Of a DNA stretch of 64,000 bases, positions 26,781 to 33,930 are shown in pieces. Source of the DNA: Roseobacter sinensis. GTDB taxonomy: Bacteria; Pseudomonadota; Alphaproteobacteria; Rhodobacterales; Rhodobacteraceae. The first letter of the stretch is position 1, and each line of letters begins with the position of its first letter. Made by a program: the position numbers and the translations under genes. The notes below the pieces were generated by a model, which had not been told where the DNA came from, ran no database searches, and saw only the letters and a list, made by a program, of their open reading frames with translations. The DNA lies in contig NZ_JALIEB010000003.1 in NCBI RefSeq assembly GCF_025755255.1, forward strand, positions 1-64,000, written 5' to 3'.

Positions 26781-26880
26781 TTGACGCAGCCGATGCCGTC
26801 TCGTAGCTTCGCACGCAATAAGTCGGCCAGTCCGACGGGGAGAAAAGAATCGGGGAAGGGATGCGTGTCGCATCCCTTTT
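26781..26880 (+). ncRNA. Candidate short RNA or attenuated leader before the IalB-family gene
   Basis: A promoter-like pair TTGACG (26781-26786), 17 bases, TAGCTT (26804-26809) precedes a small hairpin GTCGG-CCAGT-CCGAC (26822-26836), a purine-rich linker and a perfect 10-base-pair terminator hairpin, AAGGGATGCG (26856-26865) with CGCATCCCTT (26869-26878), running into TTTTCTT. The product would be about 65 bases. It could be an independent small RNA or the terminated leader of the gene starting at 26998. Confidence 0.45.
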
Positions 26881-26997
26881 CTTATGGGCGGCTTCCCACG
26901 AAAAAATGATGGTTTTGGCGGCGATTTGCAGCGCATGGGACTGACAGCCCCCAGGCCACATGCTACACCACGCGAAAGCAATGAGAACGGAGCAATC

Positions 26998-27639
26998 ATG
27001 CCCAAGCTGATGTCATTCCCCCTTGCCGGTGCGGCGCTGGCTGTGCCCCTGGCATTTGCCGCCTCGCTGGCTCTGGCGCAGACCGAGACCACCGAAGAGA
27101 CGCCCGCACAGCCCGCGGAAGAGCAGCAAGCCCCCGGCCCTGCGGACGAGTTGAGCCTCGGGGAACAGGCCTCGAATGAGCCGCAGGTTGGCCAGCCCTA
27201 TATCACCGAAACCTTCGGGGATTGGAGCCTGCGCTGCATCAAGACCGAAAGTGGCGAGGACCCCTGCCAGATGTACCAGTTGCTGGAGGACGGGGAAGGC
27301 GCGCCGATCTCGGAATTCACGCTGTTCCGCCTGCCCGATGGCGGACAGGCCAAGGCGGGCGCGACCATCGTCGTGCCGCTCGAGACATCCTTGCAGGCCC
27401 AGCTGACCATGCAGATCGACAACCAGCCGGCGCGGCGCTATCCCTTTGCCTTCTGCAACAACGTCGGCTGCTACGCGCGGATCGGGCTGACCGAAGACGA
27501 TGTGAATGCCTTCAAGCGCGGCAATGAAGCGATGCTGACGATTGTGCCGGTTCTGGCACCGGATCAGAAGGTCGACATCGTGCTGTCGCTCTCCGGTTTT
27601 ACGGCAGGATACGAGAAGGCCTCCGTCATCCAGCAATAA
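26998..27639 (+). CDS. Invasion-associated locus B (IalB) family periplasmic protein
   Basis: The 213-residue protein has a signal peptide (FPLAGAALAVPLAFAASLALAQ), an acidic Glu/Pro/Ala linker to about residue 60, and the IalB domain with FGDWSLRCIKTESGEDPCQMYQ and NNVGCYARIGLTEDDV. The conserved Cys of this family are kept. IalB-type proteins are widespread in non-pathogenic alphaproteobacteria and their biochemical role is unknown. ATG 26998 has CGGAG upstream; the in-frame codons back to 26884 overlap the terminator-like leader and are unlikely to be translated. Confidence 0.88.
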   Translation: MPKLMSFPLAGAALAVPLAFAASLALAQTETTEETPAQPAEEQQAPGPADELSLGEQASNEPQVGQPYITETFGDWSLRCIKTESGEDPCQMYQLLEDGEGAPISEFTLFRLPDGGQAKAGATIVVPLETSLQAQLTMQIDNQPARRYPFAFCNNVGCYARIGLTEDDVNAFKRGNEAMLTIVPVLAPDQKVDIVLSLSGFTAGYEKASVIQQ

Positions 27640-27686
27640 GCACCTGGTTGAGGCGTGTGGGTTGCTCCTACGTGGGGCGGTCTGTC

Positions 27687-28895
27687 TTACGCGGCGCGCA
27701 GGGCCAGCACCGCGTTCATACCACCGAACGCGAAGGCATTGGAGATCGCCACCTTGACCTCTGCGTCGCGCGCGTCGTTCGGCACCACATCGAGCGCACA
27801 CTCGGGATCGGGTTCTTCGTAACCGATCGTGGGGGCGATCACGCCGTCGCGCAGCGCCATGATGCAGGCCAGCAGTTCCACTGCGCCGGTGCCGCCGATC
27901 AGGTGGCCGTGCATGGATTTGGTCGAGGAGATCATCAGCTTGTCGGCATGCGGCCCAAAGACATCGGCGACGGCGGCGCATTCGGTCTTGTCGTTGGCCG
28001 CTGTCCCGGTGCCATGGGCGTTGATGTAACCGACCTCCTCGCGGCTGATGCCTGCGTCAGCCAGAGCACCCGCCATCGCGCGCGCAGCGCCGTTTTTCGA
28101 CGGCATCACGATGTCGCTCGCATCTGACGACATCGCAAACCCTGCGACTTCGCAGAGGATCTGGGCGCCGCGGGCGCGGGCGTGTTCGTATTCTTCGAAG
28201 ACGAACACGCCCGCGCCCTCCCCCTGGACCATACCGTTGCGATTGGCCGAGAACGGACGGCAGGCATCGCGGCTCATCACCCGCAGCCCCTCCCAGGCCT
28301 TCACACCGCCGAAACAGAGCATCGATTCCGAGCCGCCCGTGATCATCGCAGGCGCGAGGCCAGAACGGACCATGGTGAAGGCCTGCGCCATCGCGTGGTT
28401 CGACGACGCACAGGCCGTCGAGACGGTGAATGAGGGGCCCTTGAGGTTGTGCTCCATGCTCACGTGGCTGGCCGCTGCGTTGTTCATCAGCTTCGGCACC
28501 ACGAAGGGATGCACGCGGTTCTTGCCGTCCTCATAGACGGAGCGGTAGTTGTCGTCCCAGGTGCTCACCCCACCGCCCGCGGTGCCAAGGACGACGCCCG
28601 ATTTCGCGGCCAGCTCGCCGCTGAAGCTGAGGCCGGATTGATCGATGGCCTCCTTGGCGGCCGCCAGGGTGAACTGCGTGAACCGGTCGTAAAGCGAGAT
28701 CTGCTGACGGTTGTAGCGCCCTTCGGCCTCGAACCCGCGCACCTGCCCGCCGATCTGGATCGAGAGCCGCTCCACGTCGCGCAGCTCCAGCGGGCCAATG
28801 CCACAGACGCCCTCCCGCATCGCCGCAAGCGTGGAGGGCACGTCATGCCCCAGTGCGTTGATGGTCCCTGCCCCGGTGATGACGACGCGCTTCAT
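27687..28895 (-). CDS. Beta-ketoacyl-ACP synthase (KAS II/FabF-like)
   Basis: The 402-residue condensing enzyme has the Cys-His-His triad: Cys162 (VSTACASSNHA), His294 (NAHGTGTAANDKTE) and His331 (KSMHGHLIGG), spaced as in FabF. It extends acyl chains on ACP with malonyl-ACP. It lies six bases after a separate acyl carrier protein gene and next to an LpxD-like gene, away from the standard fab cluster, so it is probably a dedicated synthase for a special chain rather than the housekeeping FabF. Confidence 0.9.
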   Translation of the reverse strand: MKRVVITGAGTINALGHDVPSTLAAMREGVCGIGPLELRDVERLSIQIGGQVRGFEAEGRYNRQQISLYDRFTQFTLAAAKEAIDQSGLSFSGELAAKSGVVLGTAGGGVSTWDDNYRSVYEDGKNRVHPFVVPKLMNNAAASHVSMEHNLKGPSFTVSTACASSNHAMAQAFTMVRSGLAPAMITGGSESMLCFGGVKAWEGLRVMSRDACRPFSANRNGMVQGEGAGVFVFEEYEHARARGAQILCEVAGFAMSSDASDIVMPSKNGAARAMAGALADAGISREEVGYINAHGTGTAANDKTECAAVADVFGPHADKLMISSTKSMHGHLIGGTGAVELLACIMALRDGVIAPTIGYEEPDPECALDVVPNDARDAEVKVAISNAFAFGGMNAVLALRAA

Positions 28896-28901
28896 CGCCC
28901 G

Positions 28902-29159
28902 TCAGCTCTGCTCCGCCTGGAGCCGCTCGATCCCCGCGACAATCGACGCAACGGTCGAGATATCAAAGTCCGACGCCTGCGGGTCATTGGCGTTGAAAGG
29001 CACGGAGATGTCGAATTCCTCCTCGATGGAGAAGATGCTCTCCACCAGGCCGAGACTGTCGATGCCGAGGTCTTCGAGGGTGCTCTCCATGCTCACTTCG
29101 GAGGGCTCGAGAACAGCCTGTTCCGCGATGATGGCGATGACTTTGTCCTTGATGCTCAT
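28902..29159 (-). CDS. Acyl carrier protein, second-copy type
   Basis: The 85-residue protein has the phosphopantetheine serine Ser35 in LGIDSLGLVESIF and an acidic four-helix pattern. It differs from typical housekeeping AcpP by a longer loop (FNANDPQASDFDISTVASIV). The frame is open to 29246 but MSIKDKV at 29159 is the natural start. It is placed between lpxD-like and KAS genes, suggesting it carries the acyl chain they make and transfer. Confidence 0.9.
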   Translation of the reverse strand: MSIKDKVIAIIAEQAVLEPSEVSMESTLEDLGIDSLGLVESIFSIEEEFDISVPFNANDPQASDFDISTVASIVAGIERLQAEQS

Positions 29160-29193
29160 GCGCGCGATCCTCCGGGGCCGTTCGCCTTCGGAT

Positions 29194-30294
29194 TTAGTCA
29201 TTCCCGCCAGATTTGAAAACCGCTTTCTGAAGGGCCGCGACGTCACGCATCAGCCGCGGCAGGCGGCGCGTGGCCTTGTAGCTTTCCACATGTGTCTCCA
29301 TTTTCACCGCCGGATAGCCCAGGAGCGAGCGGCCTGCAGGCACGTTGGAGAGGATCTTGCTGCCCCCGCCCGCGATCACCCCGTCGCCGATGAAGATATT
29401 GTCGCTGACGCCCACCTGGCCGCCCAGGATCACGTAGTTGCCGATGTCCACCGAGCCTGCGATGCCAACGCAGCCGCAAATCAGACAGTCGGTGCCGATC
29501 ACGCAGTTGTGGCCGATGTGCACGAGGTTGTCGATCTTGGTGCGGTCGCCCACGACCGTGTCTCGGATGGTGCCGCAGTCGATCACGGAATTCATGCCGA
29601 TTTCCACATCATCGCCGAGAGTTACGGCGCCCAGTGAGTGGATGCGTGTCCAGGACTGCGCTTGCGTGTCTTGCTGATCGCCCAGCGTGCTGCGCGTGGC
29701 TTCAACGGCCGAGCGGTCGGGCGTGACGTAGGAGAAGCCGTCGCCGCCGATGCGCGCACCCGGCTGCGCGATGAAGCGCGCGCCGATGCGGACACGGGCG
29801 CCGATGCCGACCCCTTCGCGCAGGAAGGCGCCCTCGCCCAACTCCGCGTCCCAGCCGATGAAGCATTGCGGGCCGATGACAGAGCCTGCGCCGATCTTGG
29901 CCCCCGGCCCGATCACCGTCAGGGGGCCCACGCTGACGTGCTCGCCCAGCTCCGCGGTCGGGTCGATCACCGCGGAGGGGTGAATGCCCTCTCCGAACCC
30001 CTGGCCCGGGTCCATCAGCTTGGTGATGCCCGACATGGCATACCGCGGCCGCGTCGGGATGATGGCGGCCTTGAGGCCGAGGGCGGCCCAGTCGGCACCC
30101 TCCCAAAGCAGGCCGACCTGCGCCGCGCCTGCGCTCAGCGCATCCGCGTATGTCTGGTTGGTGGCGATGGCCAGATCGTCGGGACCTGCCGTCTGCGGCT
30201 CGGCCGCGCGGGCAACGCGCAGGCTCGTGTCGCCGAAGGCGTCTGCTGCCAGCGCTGCGGCGATCTCTTCAACGCTGTGGCTGGTCTCTGGCAT
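29194..30294 (-). CDS. UDP-3-O-(3-hydroxyacyl)glucosamine N-acyltransferase family protein (LpxD-like)
   Basis: The 366-residue protein has the LpxD layout: an N-terminal uridine-binding domain (to about residue 105, DDLAIATNQTYADAL) and a left-handed beta-helix (IHPSAVIDPTAELGEHV onward) with the catalytic His in VHIGHNCVIG, then a helical C-terminus. LpxD adds the N-linked 3-hydroxy fatty acid of lipid A. The usual lpxD-fabZ-lpxA neighbours are absent; instead it is followed by a private ACP and KAS, so this may be a second LpxD or an acyltransferase for another sugar lipid. Confidence 0.85.
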   Translation of the reverse strand: MPETSHSVEEIAAALAADAFGDTSLRVARAAEPQTAGPDDLAIATNQTYADALSAGAAQVGLLWEGADWAALGLKAAIIPTRPRYAMSGITKLMDPGQGFGEGIHPSAVIDPTAELGEHVSVGPLTVIGPGAKIGAGSVIGPQCFIGWDAELGEGAFLREGVGIGARVRIGARFIAQPGARIGGDGFSYVTPDRSAVEATRSTLGDQQDTQAQSWTRIHSLGAVTLGDDVEIGMNSVIDCGTIRDTVVGDRTKIDNLVHIGHNCVIGTDCLICGCVGIAGSVDIGNYVILGGQVGVSDNIFIGDGVIAGGGSKILSNVPAGRSLLGYPAVKMETHVESYKATRRLPRLMRDVAALQKAVFKSGGND

Positions 30295-30325
30295 GATGCG
30301 GCCCCCGGTGTCCCCGGGCGCAGAT

Positions 30326-31939
30326 TTACCCCTGAACTGCGCGCAGCGCCACCCCTGCTTTCGCCAGCGCCTCCCAGATCCGGGCGTCACGGCCATAGAT
30401 GTCGCGGCGGAATTGGGTGCGGCCCTTGCCGTCCACAAAGGCGGTCCGGTAGATGATATGCACCGGGACCGGCTCTTTCAGGTCGACCTGGGTTTCCTTG
30501 CCGGTCGCCAACGTCCTCTGAAACAGCCCTTCGGGATCGTTCGTCTGTTTGGCAAGCAGCGTGTAAGCGAAATCGAACGGGTCCGCGAGGCGGATGCAGC
30601 CGTGGCTGTAGGCGCGCACTTCGCGACCAAAGAGGTTTTTGGCGGGCGTGTCGTGCAGGTAGATGTTGTGCTTGTTCGGAAACATGAACTTCACCAGTCC
30701 AAGCGCATTGCCCCGGCTTGGCGGCTGGCGCATGGCGAAGGGGAAGTTGCGCGCCGTGAACTGGGTGAAATCCACCGCCGACCGGTCCACGCGCCGGCCG
30801 CTGCGATCGGTGATCTCGATGTGGTTCACCGCATAGGGGTTGGCCTGCAGTTCCGGCAGATACTCCTTGGTCACGATCGAGCGCGGCACATACCAACTGG
30901 GGTTGATCACCATGAACTCCATCACGTCGGAGAACTCGGGCGACTGACGGTCATGCGCGCGGTGGCCGATCACCGAGCGCGTCTCGAAGGTGGTTTTGCC
31001 GTTGTCGATGATCTTGGCGCTGAAATCCGTAAGGTTGACCTCGATGTGCCGTTTGCCGCGCTCCTGGTTAATCCAGCGTTCGCGCTCCATCGCCACGATC
31101 ACCGATTGCAGACGCTCCTGTACGGAGATGTTGATCTCGGTCATCGTGCCGGGTCCGGCGACCCCATCCTGAGCAAGGCCGTGAGCGCGCTGAAAGTCCT
31201 GCACCGCGGCGGTCATGTTTGCGTCATAGGTTGGCGCGGCCGTGCGCTTCAGATAGCCCATCCGCACCAGACGGTCACGCAGGGCCACCACGCTGGACCC
31301 GGACACGCCGGGCTTGAGCGTCTGGGCCGGCACGGTCTTGCCCCAGCCGCCCTCGGCGAGCAAGCGTTCCAGCCGCAGTTTTTCTTTCATGAGCGCCGTG
31401 TACTCGTGGGTCTGCGGCGCCAGAGCGCGAAAAAAGCCCTTTGGTGAAGACTTCGCGAAGTTGACCAGATAGGAGGTGCGGTCGCGATACGGCACGGTGC
31501 GGACGATGGCCTTGTCGATGCGGCCCGGGATCAGAACGCCGGTCTGTACGTCGCGGGCGTATTGCAGAAAGACCCGGGCCATCTCGACCTCCAGCAATCC
31601 AAGATCACGCGGGGTGCGCGCCGCCTTCATGCGGGCATGCAGGCCGTCCACATCATAGCGTTCTGCCGGCAGACCGTGGTGATCGGCCTTGCGCAGTGCC
31701 TCGATGAGGGCGGCGCGGCGGTTCCGGTCGCGCCCCTTGCCGGTCCAGATGCCTTCATAGCCGTTGGCTTGATAGAAGGCGGCGAGATCCTCGTCGCGCG
31801 CAGCGGCCTCGGCCACCGCCTGCTTGAAGGCCGTGACCTCGGCTGTGGCGGGCGCCGGTACAATGTACGTCGCCGCTGCCAGTAAGATGCCGGCCAGCAT
31901 CGTCATCAGCGGTTGTCTGGTCGCCGTCACAAAAGCCAT
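30326..31939 (-). CDS. L,D-transpeptidase, YcbB/LdtD family
   Basis: The 537-residue protein has a signal peptide (TMLAGILLAAATYIVPAPATA), a peptidoglycan-binding domain near residues 215-270 (LRDRLVRMGYL, VQDFQRAHGLAQDG) and the catalytic YkuD domain with YSHGCIRLADP, whose Cys attacks the donor peptide. It should make 3-3 cross-links or attach proteins to murein in the periplasm. ATG 31939 has AAGGGG upstream. It is 31 bases before the lpxD-like gene and divergent from a DUF882 murein enzyme, the same pairing as ycbB-ycbK in enterobacteria. Confidence 0.92.
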   Translation of the reverse strand: MAFVTATRQPLMTMLAGILLAAATYIVPAPATAEVTAFKQAVAEAAARDEDLAAFYQANGYEGIWTGKGRDRNRRAALIEALRKADHHGLPAERYDVDGLHARMKAARTPRDLGLLEVEMARVFLQYARDVQTGVLIPGRIDKAIVRTVPYRDRTSYLVNFAKSSPKGFFRALAPQTHEYTALMKEKLRLERLLAEGGWGKTVPAQTLKPGVSGSSVVALRDRLVRMGYLKRTAAPTYDANMTAAVQDFQRAHGLAQDGVAGPGTMTEINISVQERLQSVIVAMERERWINQERGKRHIEVNLTDFSAKIIDNGKTTFETRSVIGHRAHDRQSPEFSDVMEFMVINPSWYVPRSIVTKEYLPELQANPYAVNHIEITDRSGRRVDRSAVDFTQFTARNFPFAMRQPPSRGNALGLVKFMFPNKHNIYLHDTPAKNLFGREVRAYSHGCIRLADPFDFAYTLLAKQTNDPEGLFQRTLATGKETQVDLKEPVPVHIIYRTAFVDGKGRTQFRRDIYGRDARIWEALAKAGVALRAVQG

Positions 31940-32242
31940 TCTGGACCCCTTACCCAAGTTTTGCCTATGGGTTTTCGCCGGTGCCTCCTGTCAAGTCCAA
32001 TAACAATTGACCTTTAAGTCAAAGAAACGAGGACGTGATGCAGCGTTGCATCGGCAAAGGAAAAATCGCGACCCGGCAGCAGAATTGGCGAGATTTTGCC
32101 TAAAATTGTCCCAAAATTAGCGCTCGGCGTTTCAGGACTTGGTTAACAATCCCCGCTATGACATACCAAAGTTGCATCTGGGGAAGAGATGACATCCTCG
32201 TGTAACATCACGGGCAAAGGCAGAATACGGGGCTAAAACCAC
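31940..32242. promoter_or_regulatory. Divergent intergenic region between L,D-transpeptidase and DUF882 genes
   Basis: No gene is seen in these 303 bases. There are two short inverted repeats, TTGAC (32007-32011) with GTCAA (32018-32022) and GATGC (32037-32041) with GCATC (32048-32052), and a GTTAAC at 32142-32147 in an AT-rich stretch. They may be promoter parts or operators shared by the two cell-wall genes. Confidence 0.3.
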
Positions 32243-32812
32243 ATGACGACAGACGTTGCATCGAGCATGTCTCGCCGCACTCTTTTGAGCGCGTTTGCGG
32301 CAACAGCCATCACCGCAGCACCAACATTCGCCAATGCGGCGGGCTTTCTGCGCGGCGGCGGTGACATCAGGCGGATCAAGATGTACTCCGGCCGGACGGG
32401 CGAGCGGATCGACATGATCTACTGGATCGAGGGTGAGTACATCCGCGATGCAGTCAAGGAAATCAATCACTTCATGCGCGATTGGCGCACCGATGGCGTG
32501 AAGTCCATGGACCTGCGGACCATCGACATCATGTCGGCTACGCACAACCTTCTCGACGCGACGGAGCCGTACATGCTGCTCTCGGGCTACCGCAGCCCGC
32601 AGACCAACGCGATGCTGCGCTCGCGCAGCCGGGGCGTGGCCAAGAACTCGCTGCACGTCAAGGGCCAGGCGGCCGACCTGCGCCTGTCGAGCCGGACGGT
32701 CAGCCAGGTTGCTCGCGCCGCCGCTGCGTGCCGCGGCGGTGGTGTTGGTAAATACTCCCGCTCCAATTTCGTGCACATGGACTGCGGCGTGGTGCGCACC
32801 TGGGGGCGGTGA
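32243..32812 (+). CDS. DUF882/YcbK family murein peptidase (M15-like), Tat-type signal
   Basis: The 189-residue protein starts with a twin-arginine-like signal (SMSRRTLLSAFAATAITAAPTFANA) and carries the YcbK/DUF882 domain. The zinc-type residues appear in SGYRSPQTNAML, NSLHVKGQAADLRL and NFVHMDCG. Family member MepK of Escherichia coli cuts 3-3 murein cross-links, which fits the divergent L,D-transpeptidase that would make them. A strong terminator follows. Confidence 0.9.
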   Translation: MTTDVASSMSRRTLLSAFAATAITAAPTFANAAGFLRGGGDIRRIKMYSGRTGERIDMIYWIEGEYIRDAVKEINHFMRDWRTDGVKSMDLRTIDIMSATHNLLDATEPYMLLSGYRSPQTNAMLRSRSRGVAKNSLHVKGQAADLRLSSRTVSQVARAAAACRGGGVGKYSRSNFVHMDCGVVRTWGR

Positions 32813-32841
32813 CACCATCGAATCCGCGCACGCCAGCGCGC

Positions 32842-32869
32842 AAAGCGGCCTAAGGGCCGCTTTTTTTTG
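32842..32869 (+). terminator. Rho-independent terminator after the DUF882 gene
   Basis: AAAGCGGCC (32842-32850) pairs with GGCCGCTTT (32855-32863) around TAAG, and eight or more T follow. It is 30 bases past the DUF882 stop. Confidence 0.9.
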
Positions 32870-33294
32870 TGTCATTCGGAACTCCGGCCCGCCTACCCTG
32901 TCTTGCGTCCGCGCGGGCAGATCGCCCGGATCGCTGAAACACGGTTGTCTTCGACGGACGGACGTCAGAATTCAGGAGCGCAAACGGAGATCTTGATGCT
33001 CGCCGGTCCCGGGGAGGAGAAGATTGGTGCGTTGCAACCCGCCCGTGTGCAGTGGGTTGCAACGCCCTTCCGGCTTGCCCAAGCGTTACGCACTTGAATT
33101 CTGATTCCGGATGCGAAAATGGAACTTCAAATGAGCAGCTAGTGAAAAGCAAACTTTGGTACTCGTTATTCGACTGCACTCAACTGTGCAAACGATATCC
33201 AACACCCACACTGTGCCATTGTTTTGCCTCAATTATGTGCGCGGGTAAATTCGTGTCATTACGTAGGTAAAGTTACCTATGCCGGGGCCGACGC
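32870..33294. other. Gene-free structured region with a 12-base inverted repeat and a FixJ-like palindrome
   Basis: I see no supported gene in these 425 bases. GCGTTGCAACCC (33029-33040) and GGGTTGCAACGC (33054-33065) form a perfect inverted repeat around 13 bases; each arm contains the palindrome GTTGCAAC. Near the right end, TTACGTAG (33259-33266) runs into a second palindrome, TAGGTAA (33264-33270), AG, TTACCTA (33273-33279), fifteen bases from the response-regulator stop. On the minus strand, TCTCCTCCCC follows the large hairpin. The region could encode a small RNA controlled by the adjacent regulator. Confidence 0.4.
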
Positions 33295-33930
33295 TCAGAT
33301 CCGCTCGAAGAGCTTCGTCGTGATCGACAAATCCACCAGCTCGGCCACCGAATTCACTCGCATCTTTTCCAGGATGCGAGCGCGGTGATGGTCCACCGTG
33401 CGCGGGCTGATCTTGAGCTGGCGCGCCACATCCTTGCTGGAGGCGCTGGACGGGTTCGAGACGAAGATCTCGGCGATCTCGCGCTCGCGGTCGGTCAATT
33501 TTTCGAAGCGGGCCCGGGCGTTGCGCGCCTTGTCCCGCCCCTTGCGTCGCTGCGTGTCGATCTTCAGAGCGGCATCGACCTGCTTGATCAGGGCCTCCTG
33601 ACGAAAGGGTTTTTCCAGAAAGTCGATGGCGCCGAGCTTCATCGCCTGAACCGATTCAGGCACTCCCCCGTGGCCGGTCACGAAGATCACCGGCAGCCCG
33701 TAGCCGCGGGTCACCAGCAGCTTCTGCAACTCGAGCCCGGACATCTCGGGCATCCCGTAGTCCAGGATCAGGCAACCCGACTGATCGGGCTCGTATCCGT
33801 CAAGAAAGGCCTGCGCCGAATCGAACACGCGGGTGGCGTAGCCGCGCGTTCGCAGCGCCCGCGACAGCGACGTCCGGATGTCTTCATCATCGTCAACGAT
33901 GAAAATGCAAGGATCAGACGCTGAATTCAT
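33295..33930 (-). CDS. FixJ-family response regulator
   Basis: The 211-residue protein has a receiver domain (FIVDDDEDIR, phospho-Asp in LILDYGMPEMSG, Lys in FLEKPFR) and a C-terminal LuxR-type HTH (LTDREREIAEIFVSNPSSASSKDVARQLKISPRTVDHHRA, described as two parts). It is the partner of the kinase encoded just upstream, whose end it overlaps by 17 bases. Longer in-frame codons to 34173 lie within the kinase gene and are not used. FixJ/DctR/NodW-type regulators activate catabolic or respiratory genes; the target here is unknown. Confidence 0.9.
   Translation of the reverse strand: MNSASDPCIFIVDDDEDIRTSLSRALRTRGYATRVFDSAQAFLDGYEPDQSGCLILDYGMPEMSGLELQKLLVTRGYGLPVIFVTGHGGVPESVQAMKLGAIDFLEKPFRQEALIKQVDAALKIDTQRRKGRDKARNARARFEKLTDREREIAEIFVSNPSSASSKDVARQLKISPRTVDHHRARILEKMRVNSVAELVDLSITTKLFERI

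Noticed and set aside
32850-33179. 109-codon minus-strand open frame in the gene-free region
   Set aside because: Composition is mixed, it runs through the terminator at 32842-32869 and the large inverted repeat, and there is no ribosome site; treated as non-coding.
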